Shown here piece by piece: positions 11,593-20,284 of a DNA stretch of 64,000 bases (positions are counted from its first letter, which is position 1; every line of letters starts with the position of its first letter). The notes under the pieces are model-generated. The model had not been told where the DNA came from. It ran no database searches and saw only the letters and a list, made by a program, of their open reading frames with translations. Position numbers and translations under genes: made by a program. Source of the stretch: Streptomyces lienomycini (lineage in GTDB: Bacteria > Actinomycetota > Actinomycetes > Streptomycetales > Streptomycetaceae); contig NZ_CP116257.1 in assembly GCF_027947595.1 (NCBI RefSeq), positions 4,402,001 through 4,466,000 of the forward strand, written 5' to 3'.

Positions 11593-12813
11593 ATGACTGT
11601 TGACGTACTGCGCCGGCCGGCCCCGGCCGAGCGACGGGCTCGGGTCGCCGTCGCCGTGCTGTTCTTCACCAACGGGGCCCTGTTCGCCAACCTCCTGCCG
11701 CGGTACCCGCAGATCAAGGCGGACCTCGGCCTCGGGAACGCCGCCTACGGTCTGGCCGTGGCGGCGTTCCCCGCGGGCGCCGTCGCGGCCGGACTCGCGG
11801 CCGGGGTCCTGGTGCGCCGGTTCGGCTCGGCCCGGGTGGCGGTCGGCGGCACGCTGCTGACCGGGGCGGGCGTCCTCGCCGCGGGACTCGCCGACTCCGT
11901 GGCGGTGTTCGCGGGGGCGCTGTTCCTGGCCGGAGCGATGGACGCGTTCACCGACGTCGCGCAGAACGCCCACGGCCTGCGGGTGCAGCGGCGGTACGGA
12001 CGTTCCATCATCAACTCCTTCCACGCCGTCTGGTCGGTGGGCGCCGTCACCGGCGGGTCCATGGCCGCCGCCGCGATCGCGCTCGGCGTCCCGCGGGGCC
12101 CGCACCTGCTGTTCTCCGCCGTGGTGTTCGGGGTCGCGGCGTGCGTCGCCCTGCGCTACTGCCTGCCGGGCCCGGAGACCGGGTCCGAGACCGAACCGGC
12201 GGGGCCGACCGACGCGGAGGACGGCGCGCTCCCGCCGGGGCGGGCCCCGGTGGCGGGAGTGCGTACCGGCTGGGTACTGGGCGCGCTCGTCCTCATCGCC
12301 ACGGCCGGCACCCTCGTCGAGGACGCGGGCATGTCCTGGGCCACCCTGTACCTCGCCGACTCGCTGCACGCGACGGTGGCGCTGGCCGCCTCCGGCTATG
12401 TCGCCCTGGTCGGCGCGCAGTTCGTCGGCCGGATCGTCGGCGACCGGCTCGTGGACCGCTTCGGCCAGCGCGCGGTGGCCCGCTCCGGCGCCCTGATCGC
12501 CGGGGTCGGCATGGGTCTGGCACTGGCCGTGCCGACGGTGCCCGGCACCGTCCTCGGGTTCGCCGCCGCCGGGTTCGGCGTGGCGACGCTGGTTCCGGCG
12601 GCGATGCACGAGGCCGACGAACTGCCCGGCCTCAGGCCCGGGACGGGGCTGACCCTCGTCTCCTGGCTGATGCGGCTCGGATTCCTGCTCTCCCCGCCGG
12701 TCGTGGGGCTGGTCGCCGACGCGACGAGTCTGCGGGTGGGGCTGCTGGTGGTACCGCTCGCGGGGCTCCTCGTCCTCCTGTGCGCCGGTGCGCTCCAGCC
12801 GCGGCGGCGCTGA
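11593..12813 (+). CDS. MFS transporter
   Basis: 406 residues with about twelve membrane helices. The opening FFTNGALFANLLPRYPQIKADLGLGNAAYGLAVAAFPAGA is typical of the actinobacterial YbjJ-like/fucose-permease-related MFS group, members of which are annotated as inner-membrane exporters of unknown substrate. There is no recognisable ribosome-binding site; the ATG sits seven bases after a -10-like element, so the message is probably leaderless. Its promoter carries the same palindrome as the next transcription unit (acetyltransferase-TetR), so the TetR protein at 13472 is the likely controller of this pump. Confidence 0.87.
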   Translation: MTVDVLRRPAPAERRARVAVAVLFFTNGALFANLLPRYPQIKADLGLGNAAYGLAVAAFPAGAVAAGLAAGVLVRRFGSARVAVGGTLLTGAGVLAAGLADSVAVFAGALFLAGAMDAFTDVAQNAHGLRVQRRYGRSIINSFHAVWSVGAVTGGSMAAAAIALGVPRGPHLLFSAVVFGVAACVALRYCLPGPETGSETEPAGPTDAEDGALPPGRAPVAGVRTGWVLGALVLIATAGTLVEDAGMSWATLYLADSLHATVALAASGYVALVGAQFVGRIVGDRLVDRFGQRAVARSGALIAGVGMGLALAVPTVPGTVLGFAAAGFGVATLVPAAMHEADELPGLRPGTGLTLVSWLMRLGFLLSPPVVGLVADATSLRVGLLVVPLAGLLVLLCAGALQPRRR

Positions 12814-12844
12814 TCCGCACCGGCGGCCGACACACCCAAGGAGT

Positions 12845-12856
12845 GTACGTTCGTAC
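12845..12856. promoter_or_regulatory. Palindromic operator 2 (GTACGTTCGTAC) with leaderless promoter
   Basis: Second copy of the same palindrome and flanks as at 11557. A -10-like TACGAT lies at 12867-12872, again seven bases before the ATG at 12880. The matching architecture at both genes indicates one shared regulator, most simply the TetR encoded at 13472. Confidence 0.65.
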
Positions 12857-12879
12857 GCTCACGGGGTACGATCGGGCGC

Positions 12880-13461
12880 ATGCCGACAGACCACTTCGCG
12901 GGAGACTCCCGCACGAACCTCGAACGCATGCAGGCGGGCGACCTCTACATCGCCGACGATCCGGAGATCGCCCGCAGGCAGCAGCAGGCCGTGCGGCTGG
13001 CCGCCCGCTACCAGGCGGCGTACGCCGAGGACGCGGAGGCGGCGCGGCCCCTGCTCGCGGAGCTGCTGGGCTCGCTGGGCGCCGAGGCCCACGTGCGGCC
13101 GCCGCTGTACGTCGACTACGGCAGCAACATCAGCGTCGGGGCGCGCGCCTTCGTCAACTACAACCTGACGGCGCTGGACGTCGCGGCCATCACCATCGGC
13201 GAGGACTGCCAGATCGGGCCGAACGTCCAGTTGCTCACGCCCACGCACCCCCTGGAGCCCGGGCCCCGGCGCGACAAGCTGGAGGCCGCCCGGCCCATCG
13301 TCATCGGCGACAACGTCTGGCTGGGCGGTGGTGCGATCGTGCTGCCGGGCGTGACCATCGGCGACAACTCCGTCATCGGCGCCGGGGCGGTCGTCACGAA
13401 GGACGTGCCGGCGAACGTCGTCGCCGTCGGCAACCCCGCCCGGCCGGTGCGGAAGGTGTAA
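12880..13461 (+). CDS. Maltose/galactoside O-acetyltransferase family (hexapeptide repeat)
   Basis: 193 residues: an N-terminal Mac domain (about residues 10-62, ERMQAGDLYIADDPEI) followed by a left-handed beta-helix of hexapeptide repeats ending IGDNSVIGAGAVVTKDVPANVVAVGNPARPVRKV. The catalytic His is in LLTPTHPLEPGPR. Members acetylate sugars or other small hydroxyl compounds with acetyl-CoA in the cytosol, commonly a detoxification role. Ten bases separate it from the TetR gene, so they form one operon, started by a leaderless promoter with the operator at 12845. Confidence 0.9.
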   Translation: MPTDHFAGDSRTNLERMQAGDLYIADDPEIARRQQQAVRLAARYQAAYAEDAEAARPLLAELLGSLGAEAHVRPPLYVDYGSNISVGARAFVNYNLTALDVAAITIGEDCQIGPNVQLLTPTHPLEPGPRRDKLEAARPIVIGDNVWLGGGAIVLPGVTIGDNSVIGAGAVVTKDVPANVVAVGNPARPVRKV

Positions 13462-13471
13462 GTCTGCTCCC

Positions 13472-14047
13472 ATGGCAACCGGACACACGGACCCGCAGCG
13501 GCGTGAGCGCATCCTCGACGCCACCCTCGACCTGATCGCCGAGGAGGGCATGGCCCGCGTCTCCCACCGGAAGATCGCGACGCGCGCCGGGGTGCCCCTC
13601 GGCTCGATGACGTACCACTTCAGCGGCATCGACCAGCTGTTGCGGGAGGCGTTCGGCCGGTTCACCGACCACATTGTCGCCGTCTTCGACGCCCACCTCG
13701 GTGCCGCCGCCGACCGCGACCAGGCCCGTGCGGCGGTGGCCGACCTCGTGCACGAGCTGTCCGAGGACAGCCAGCGGGACCTGGTCCTCACCCAGGAGCT
13801 GTACACGCTCGCCGCGCGGCAGCCCGCCTACCGGGAGCTGACCCACGAGTGGATGCGCCGCAGCCGGGTCCATCTGGAGCAGCACTTCGACCCGGACACG
13901 GCCCGCCAGCTCGACGCCCTCATCGAGGGCCTCACCCTGCACCGCGCCCTGGCCCGTGAGCCGCACGGACGTGCCCTCACCCTGGAGGCGATCTCCCGGG
14001 TCACCACCACGGACCGGCGCGGACCCCGGGGAAGCGACACCCCCTAG
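13472..14047 (+). CDS. TetR/AcrR family transcriptional regulator
   Basis: 191 residues. The N-terminal HTH is complete: RERILDATLDLIAEEGMARVSHRKIATRAGVPLGSMTYHFSGIDQLLREAF. The C-terminal ligand domain (about 70-191) is all-helical and resembles the YfiR/TetR_C group. It is the distal gene of the acetyltransferase operon. The identical palindrome upstream of this operon and of the MFS gene at 11593 fits autoregulation plus control of an export pump, with a compound that is exported or acetylated as the likely inducer (inference). Confidence 0.9.
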   Translation: MATGHTDPQRRERILDATLDLIAEEGMARVSHRKIATRAGVPLGSMTYHFSGIDQLLREAFGRFTDHIVAVFDAHLGAAADRDQARAAVADLVHELSEDSQRDLVLTQELYTLAARQPAYRELTHEWMRRSRVHLEQHFDPDTARQLDALIEGLTLHRALAREPHGRALTLEAISRVTTTDRRGPRGSDTP

Positions 14048-14049
14048 CG

Positions 14050-14088
14050 GCCCGTGCGGCGCAGGCCTGACCCCTGTGCCGCACGGGC
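14050..14088. terminator. Bidirectional hairpin terminator
   Basis: An 11-base perfect stem, GCCCGTGCGGC (14050-14060) pairing with 14078-14088, loop 17 bases, between the convergent TetR and YeeE/YedE genes. It has no U-tract, as is common for Streptomyces terminators. Confidence 0.7.
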
Positions 14089-14096
14089 ATCCCCCA

Positions 14097-15394
14097 TCAG
14101 CAGACGCCGTCGCCCGGCTTGGGGTTGCCCAGGCCGAACAGCGGGCGCAGTCTGAGGCCCACCCAGGTGCCGGCCAGGGCGAAGGCGCCCCACAGCCAGC
14201 CGCTGAGGCTGCCCGAGGCGATGCCGGCCAGGTAGGCGCCGATGTTGCAGCCGCCGGCCAGGCGGGCGCCGATGCCCATCAGTACGCCGCCGAGCACCGC
14301 CGCGAGCGCGGTCCGCCAGGGGATGCCCCGGTGCAGCGCCCAGGTGCCGCCGAGCGCGGCGGCGACGGCCGCGCCGATCATGATGCCGATGTCGGTGAGG
14401 CTGGTCTTGTCGGCGAGCACCGGGCCCGCCAGCATCTCCGCGTTGCCGGGCCGCTGCCACCAGGTCCAGTTCTCCGGGTGTCCGCCGAGCGCGCCCACCA
14501 GCTCCGAGCCCCACAGGCTGAAGGCGCTGGTGACGCCCCAGGCACCGCCGGAGACCAGCAGGACGCCCGCGCCGAGCACGGCCAGCGCGAGGGCGCCGAC
14601 GGCCAGCGGCCAGGAGCCGCGGAAGGCGCGGACGGCGCGCCGCGGGCCGAGGGCACGGCGCCGAGCGGCGGCGGGTTGCGGCGGGCCTGGACACGTCGGC
14701 TGACCAGCACCACGAGGAGCAGCGCGGCGATGGTCACACCCCAGGAGCCGAACCAGCCGATGTGGTCGGACAGCACGACGGGCTCCCACGCCGGGAGGTC
14801 CTTCCACAGGTCGAACTGCCAGGCGGCCAGCGTGGCGCCCGCGATGAACCCGCCCAGGGTCAGCACGATCGAGGTCTGACCCGAACCGACCGCGAAGAGG
14901 GTGCCGGAGGCGCAGGCGCCGCCGAGCTGCATGCCGATCGCGAAGAGCGCCGAACCGGCGAACAGGCCGACGCCGATCGGTCCGGCGGACGGCGCGGGCT
15001 GGGAGCCGAACAGACCGGTACCCGTGCCGATGAGGAGCGCGAACAGGGTGGCCGTGGTGCCCAGGAGCAGCGCGTGCGCCCGCAGCCCGGTCCCGTTGCC
15101 GACGGCGACCAGTTGCCGCCAGGCGGAGGTGAAGCCGAAGCGGGAGTGGAAGAGGGCGGTGCCGAGGCCGAGGCCGAGCAGGAGCAGCACGCCCGGTTTG
15201 GCGCCGTGCGCGGACCACACGTACGCCGTGAGGGCGGCGGCGAGCAGCCCGGACACCGCGAGCGGCGTCCGCCGTACCGGCGGCAGGGGCGGCGCCTCGG
15301 GGCGGGCCGAGGAGGTCGGCGAGGGGGCGAACAGGGTGACGGGAGGGCGCGGCGGCGCGGCCGGGGCGGGCCCGGCCGGGGGTGCGGTGGTCAC
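14097..15394 (-). pseudogene. YeeE/YedE family (sulfur/thiosulfate) transporter, frameshifted
   Basis: The first half, from a GTG at 15394 with GGAG eight bases upstream, encodes a Pro/Ala-rich N-terminus, several helices and the conserved IGMQLGGACASGTLFAVG loop. The second half, in another frame, continues with helices and the matching MGIGARLAGGCNIGAYLAG loop and stops at 14097. These paired Cys-Gly loops are the hallmark of the TsuA/YeeE family that moves thiosulfate or related sulfur species. The frame changes near 14630-14680 in a linker between TM bundles; the total length is not a multiple of three. Either it is a recent null mutation or a single-base sequence error in a GGCGCC-rich run; the rest of the reading frame is well preserved. 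Confidence 0.8.
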
Positions 15395-15478
15395 GGAAGA
15401 TCTCCGGGGTGGTGCACGGGGACGTGGGCGAGGTCGCGGGAGGGACCGGCGGCGTGGGTCACGCGGCCGGTACGTCAC

Positions 15479-15613
15479 TCAACGGCGACAGAGCCCGTCG
15501 TCGACGCACCACGCCGAGTTCGCGAAGAGCGCGAGGCACAGCAGCGGAGCCGATGCATACATGCCCGCGAATATACGGACGAGGATGCTCCGTATGCCAG
15601 GTCGTCTCGCCAT
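15479..15613 (-). CDS. Small Cys-containing ORF, possible leader peptide
   Basis: A 44-codon ORF (MARRPGIRSIL...), or 27 codons if it starts at the internal ATG (MYASAPLLCLALF). The last part reads WCVDDGLCRR, with two Cys codons close to the stop. It ends 84 bases before the GTG of the YeeE/YedE sulfur transporter on the same strand. Many actinobacterial sulfur genes follow short ORFs with Cys codons near the end that act as ribosome-stalling attenuators; this placement fits that pattern. There is no homology-based proof, and the hydrophobic middle could also mean a small membrane peptide. The region 15395-15699 holds nothing else except the sites listed. Confidence 0.4.
   Translation of the reverse strand: MARRPGIRSILVRIFAGMYASAPLLCLALFANSAWCVDDGLCRR
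15572..15594. promoter_or_regulatory. Inverted repeat ATACGG-N11-CCGTAT
   Basis: A perfect 6-11-6 inverted repeat in an AT-richer patch, overlapping the start of the small ORF upstream of the YeeE/YedE transporter. Its form and position suit a dimeric regulator such as an ArsR-type sulfur sensor, but no such gene lies in the window. Confidence 0.4.
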
Positions 15614-15645
15614 GCGGATGCTGCGGCGAGACGGCACCGACGCGT

Positions 15646-15678
15646 GAGGCCCCCGGGCGCTGCCGCCGCGGGGGCCTC
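15646..15678. terminator. Hairpin downstream of htpG
   Basis: GAGGCCCCC (15646-15654) pairs perfectly with GGGGGCCTC (15670-15678), 22 bases after the htpG stop. It likely ends the htpG message. Confidence 0.7.
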
Positions 15679-15699
15679 TCGCCTTCTGCCCGGGTACGG

Positions 15700-17604
15700 C
15701 TACACGGTGCGCTCCAGGCGGTCCGCCACCAGCTTCACGAACCGGGCCGGGTCCTTGGGCCGGCCGCCCTCGGCGAGGACCGCGAGGGCGTGCAGCAGTT
15801 CGGCGCTCTCGGTGAGTTCCGCCCGGTCCCGCTGATCGGTGTACGCCCGGTTCAGGGTCTTCACCAGCTGGTGCTCCGGGTTCAGTTCGAGGATCCGCTT
15901 GGCGCCGGGCACCTCCTGGCCCATCGCGCGGTACATGTTCTCCAGCGCGGGCGTCAGCTCGCCCGCGTCGGAGACGACGCAGGCCGGGGAGACGGTGAGG
16001 CGGGAGGAGAGGCGGACCTCCTTGACGTCCTCGCCCAGGTGCTCCGTCATCCAGCCGAGCAGCCCGGCGTACTCCTCGCCCTGCTTCTCCTTCTCGGCGT
16101 CGCTCTTCTCGTCCTCGGAGCCGGCGAGGTCGATCTCGCCCTTGGCCACCGACCGCAGCGCCCTGCCCTCGTACTCGCCGACCGCGTCGACCCAGACCTC
16201 GTCGACGGCGTCGGTGAGCAGCAGCACCTCGACGCCCTTGGCGCGGAACGCCTCCATGTGCGGGGAGTTCTCGATGGCCTGCCGGGACTCGCCCGTCATG
16301 TAGTAGATGTCGTCCTGGCCGTCCTTCATCCGCTCCACGTAGGCCGCCAGGGTGGTCGGCTCGTCGGCGTCGTGCGTGGTCGCGAAGGAGGAGGCGGCGA
16401 GGATGGCGTCGCGGTTGTCGGCGTCGGTCACCAGCCCCTCCTTCAGGACGGCGCCGAACTCCCGCCAGAAGGTGGCGTAGCGCTCCGGCGCGGACGTCGC
16501 GAGGCCCTTGACCGTGGAGAGGACCTTCTTCGTCAGCCGCCGCTGGATCATGCGGATGTGGCGGTCCTGCTGGAGGATCTCGCGCGAGACGTTGAGCGAG
16601 AGGTCCTGCGCGTCGACGACGCCCTTGACGAACCGCAGGTAGGGCGGGAGCAGTTCCTCGCAGTCGTCCATGATGAAGACGCGCTTCACGTAGAGCTGGA
16701 CGCCGCGCTGGTAGCCCTGGGTGAACAGGTCGTGCGGGGCGTGCGCGGGCACGAAGAGCAGGGCCTGGTACTCGAAGGTGCCCTCCGCCTGGAGCCGGAT
16801 CGTCTCCAGCGGGTCGCGCCAGTCGTGGCCGATGTGCTTGTACAGCTCGTGGTACTCGTCGTCGGACACCTCGTCGCGCGGGCGTGCCCACAGGGCCTTC
16901 ATCGAGTTGAGGGTCTCGGCCTCGCGGGTCTCGGCGGCGTCGTCCTCGCCCGGTTCCGGCAGCAGGCGGACCGGCCAGGTGATGAAGTCCGAGTACCGCT
17001 TGACGATCTCCTTGATCTTCCACGCGGAGGTGTAGTCGTGGAGCTGGTTCTCGGAGTCGGCCGACTTGAGGTGCAGGGTGACCGCGGTGCCCTGCGGGGC
17101 CTCGCCGACCCGCTCCAGGGTGTAGGTGCCCTCGCCCTTCGAGGTCCAGCGGGTGCCCTCGGTCTCGCCGGCGTGCCGGGTGACCAGGGTGACCTCGTCC
17201 GCGACCATGAAGCCGGAGTAGAAGCCGACGCCGAACTGGCCGATGAGCCCGTCGGCCCCGGCCGCGTCCTTGGCCTCGCGCAGCTCCTCGAGGAACTGGG
17301 CGGTACCGGAGTTGGCGATCGTGCCGATGAGCCGGGTGACCTCGTCGTACGTCATGCCGATGCCGTTGTCCCGCACGGTCAGGGTGCGGGCGTCCTTGTC
17401 GGTCTCCAACTCGATGTGCAGGTCGCTCACGTCGGCGCCCGGCGCGTCGTCGCGCAGGGCGGCGAGGCGCAGCTTGTCCAGCGCGTCGGAGGCGTTGGAG
17501 ACGAGTTCGCGCAGGAAGACATCCTTGTTCGAGTAGACGGAGTGAATCATCAGCTGGAGAAGCTGACGTGCCTCTACCTGGAACTCAAACGTTTCGGTCG
17601 TCAT
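15700..17604 (-). CDS. htpG: HtpG, Hsp90-family chaperone
   Basis: 634 residues, the normal bacterial Hsp90 length. N-terminal GHKL ATPase motifs are all visible: [17 protein letters not shown] (about 25-41), [15 protein letters not shown] and [17 protein letters not shown]. The middle domain includes [32 protein letters not shown] with the conserved catalytic-loop Arg region, and the C-terminal dimerisation domain follows. It acts in the cytosol as a dimeric ATP-driven chaperone. The start at [16 protein letters not shown] matches the family; the upstream AUG at 17652 would add an unconserved tail. Monocistronic by position, with a terminator at 15646. Confidence 0.95.
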
Positions 17605-17719
17605 GGCTGGTGAGTACCTCGCAGGTGTGTCGTGCGCTCTGGCGGGAGCCACTCTAGAACAGCCCCGGCTCGCCCCGGGTGCTGTTCACACAGGGGCCGC
17701 ACGGCGCCGGTCGCCGGCG

Positions 17720-18703
17720 CTAGCCGTGCAGTGCGCGGTACGCCGCGGCCGCGCCCGGGTGGAGTGGCACGCCGCCCGTGCCGATGAGGCTGCGGACGTC
17801 GAGGAACTGGGCGCCGACGGCGTGGTCGGGCACGAACGCGGGGGCGCGTCGGACCAGCAGGCGGGTCAGGGCTCCGGCCACGGCGGGGTCCAGGTCGGGG
17901 CGGCACACCAGCAGGTTGGAGACGCCGACGGTGGCGACGCCGGCCGAGGCCCGGTAGGCGCTCTGCGGCAGGGTCACCTCCTCCAGTCCCGCGGCGGCCA
18001 TGCCGTCCCGGCCGCCCGCGAGGCCGCGCAGGAGTCCGGCGAGTGGCAGGAAGCGCAGGCCGGGGTCGCGGTCGAGGTCGGAGAGGGTGGGCAGGGGCAC
18101 GCCGCCCGCGACCAGCAGTCCGACGACGGAGCCGGTACGCAGGGCCGCCGCCGCGTCGGCCAGGCGCAGGTGACGTACCGGGACGGTGCCGGGCGTCAGG
18201 CCGGCGGCGCCCAGCAGGCGGTCGCCGAGGTGGGCCGCGCCGGAGCCGACGGCGCCGAGCGAGACGGGGTGCCCGGCCAGGTCGGCCACGCTGTGCACCG
18301 GGGCGTCGGCGCGCACGGCGAACTGGAGGTAGGTCTCGTAGACCCGGCCGATCGCCCTCAGCGGCACGGGCCGGGGGAACAGGGCGGTGCCCCGGGCGGC
18401 GGCCCGCGCGGTGTCGGTGAGGACGAGTCCCAGGTCGGCCTCGCCGTCGCGGAGCAGTTCGATGTTGGTGATGCTTCCGGCGGTGGTGCGCACCCGGCAG
18501 GTGATCCCGGGGTGGGCCGCTTCCAACTGCGCGGCGAGGAGCCGGCCGAAGGCGGCGTAGAAGGCGGTCGGTTCGCCGGTGGCCAGCCGCAGCAGCCCGC
18601 TCGGCCCGGAGCGGCCGCGCGCGAGGTCGCCCGCGAGCACCCCGCCGAGGGCACCCGCGGCGGCGGTGCCGAACACGGCACGCAGGGCGGTACGCCGGTT
18701 CAC
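17720..18703 (-). CDS. TAXI-family TRAP-type solute-binding protein, no permease partner
   Basis: 327 residues. A signal-like segment (RRTALRAVFGTAAAGALGGVLAG) precedes the TAXI fold with LATGEPTAFYAAFGRLLAAQLE, the hallmark motif, and TTAGSITNIELLRDGEADLGLV. Such proteins bind small carboxylates or amino acids outside the membrane for TRAP transporters. Here no TRAP membrane subunits are nearby; the gene instead follows a histidine kinase and response regulator on the same strand, so it may feed ligand information to the kinase. The GTG start at 18703 has GGGAGG five bases before it. A second copy of the start region (17 identical bases) lies 142 bases upstream at the kinase stop. Confidence 0.85.
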   Translation of the reverse strand: MNRRTALRAVFGTAAAGALGGVLAGDLARGRSGPSGLLRLATGEPTAFYAAFGRLLAAQLEAAHPGITCRVRTTAGSITNIELLRDGEADLGLVLTDTARAAARGTALFPRPVPLRAIGRVYETYLQFAVRADAPVHSVADLAGHPVSLGAVGSGAAHLGDRLLGAAGLTPGTVPVRHLRLADAAAALRTGSVVGLLVAGGVPLPTLSDLDRDPGLRFLPLAGLLRGLAGGRDGMAAAGLEEVTLPQSAYRASAGVATVGVSNLLVCRPDLDPAVAGALTRLLVRRAPAFVPDHAVGAQFLDVRSLIGTGGVPLHPGAAAAYRALHG

Positions 18704-18845
18704 CGGGGGCCTCCCGCGGTCGGAGCGCCGCGCACGCCGGCGCCGGAGCGAGCCTCCCGTGCGCGCACCGGCGCCCGTCCCGCTCCCCGCGTGCGGAGCG
18801 GGTCGCTTCCGCGGCGGCCGCACGGGCTGCCGTACGCCGGTTCAC
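18687..18845 (-). repeat. Direct repeat of the TAXI gene start region
   Basis: On the minus strand the 17 bases around GTGAACCGGCGTAC occur at 18703 (the real TAXI start) and again at 18845, where the GTG overlaps the TGA of the kinase gene. The copies are 142 bases apart. The upstream copy looks like the original coupled start, displaced by a small duplication or insertion. Confidence 0.5.
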
Positions 18846-20274
18846 CGGACGCCTCCCCGGTCTCCCGCGCGGGGTACGAGGGCGCGGGCGTGCAGGCCCC
18901 GGGGGTGGGCGGGGGTGAGTTCCAGGCGGCCGTCGCGGCCCGCGAGGAGTTGTTCGGCGATGGCGAGGCCCAGCCCCGTGCCGGAGGTGCCGGCCTGGCG
19001 GGCCGAGCGCCAGAACCGGGTGGTCGCCCGCTTGATCTCCTCCGCCCGCAGTCCGGGGCCGTCGTCGGTGACGCCGACGACGGCGTACGGGCCCTGCGCG
19101 GCGCAGCGCAGCCGGACGTGGGCGCCCTCGCCGGCGTACTTGATCGCGTTGTCCAGGAGGATGTCCGTCACCTGGGCCAGTTCGCGGTCCGTGCAGGCCG
19201 CCGTGGCCGCCTCGGTCACCTCGGCGGTGAGGCGGATCCCGGCGCGGTGCGCGACCGGCTCCCACAGGCGGTGCTGGGTGAGGACTACCCCGGTGGCGTC
19301 GCAGCGGGCGTCCGGGTCGTCGGTGACGGTGAGTTCACCGGCCCGGTGCTCGGCCGCGGCGAGGGCCAGGATGTCGTCGAGCAGGGTTTCCAGCCGGTCG
19401 AGTTCGGTGTTGACCCCGGCGTAGGTGCGGTCGGCCGTGGGCCGCAGGTGGGTGTGGAGGGCGTCCACCCGAAGTCGGAGGGCGGCCATGGGGTTGCGCA
19501 TCTGGTGCGAGGTGTCGGCGACCAGCCGGCGCTGCTGTTCGAGGGCGGCGGTGACGGTGCGGGCCATGCGGTTGAAGCCGGTGGCCAGTTGACGCAGTTC
19601 GGGCGGGCCGCCGACGGGGGCGGAGGCGGGACCGCGCCGGCGCACCGGTGCGCCGGGGAGGGGTGCTCGGGCGGGAGCCCCGCCGCCAGCTCTCCGACGG
19701 CCCGGTCGAGCCGGCGCAGCGGGCTGACCACCCACCGGGTCGCCGCGCGGGCCAGGACGGTGCAGGCGAGGGCGACCAGTGCGGTGCCGGCCAGGACGGC
19801 GGCCCAGCGCCGGGCGATGTCCCCGGCGGCCGTGTCCACGTCGGCGCGCAGCACCACGGCGCCGGAGACCTGGGTTCCGGTGCCCGCCGGTGTCGCGAAC
19901 GTGCGGTGGCCCCGGGACCAGGGGCGCAGGGCGGCGCGGGGGTGGGCGGTCTGGTTGCGCAGGGCCGTGTCGACCAGCCGGGCGACGGCGGGGTCGGCGG
20001 CCCGCATGCCGCCGGTCTGCACGACGGGGTGCCCGCGGATGTCGGTGATGACCAGGGGTTCGCCGTAGCGGCGGGCCTCGGCGGAGAGCGCGGAGGTGTC
20101 GCCGGTGCCGGCCGCCCGGTCCATGAGGGACGCGAAGCGGTCGAGGTCGGCGCTGCGGGCGAGGACGAGTTGCTGGGTGCGGTCGGAGGCGGTGAACAGC
20201 AGCAGCGGGACGGCGAAGCCGGCCACCGCCAGGACGCCGAACAGCAGCAGCACCGTCTGTACCCGGGTACGCAC
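18842..20274 (-). pseudogene. Two-component sensor histidine kinase, frameshifted
   Basis: The N-terminal part starts with GTG at 20274 behind GAGG and encodes TM1 (VLLLFGVLAVAGFAVPLLLF), an extracytoplasmic sensor of about 130 residues, TM2 (AAVLAGTALVALACTVLARA) and the start of HAMP. The rest, in another frame, has ELRQLATGFNRMARTV, the phospho-His box DTSHQMRNPMAALRLRVD, N box ILLDNAIKYAG, and G boxes DDGPGLRAEE and GTGLGLAIAEQL. The frame changes near 19655-19690 in a G/C-rich linker after HAMP. With one base restored the protein would be about 477 residues and complete. The start lies just after the response regulator stop, so the two are co-translated. Confidence 0.85.
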
Positions 20275-20284
20275 GCGCCGGTCC

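Noticed and set aside
18704..18823. N-terminal extension of the TAXI protein starting at 18823
   Set aside because: The segment is Arg/Gly-rich without signal-peptide character, while GTG 18703 has a good SD directly before the hydrophobic leader.
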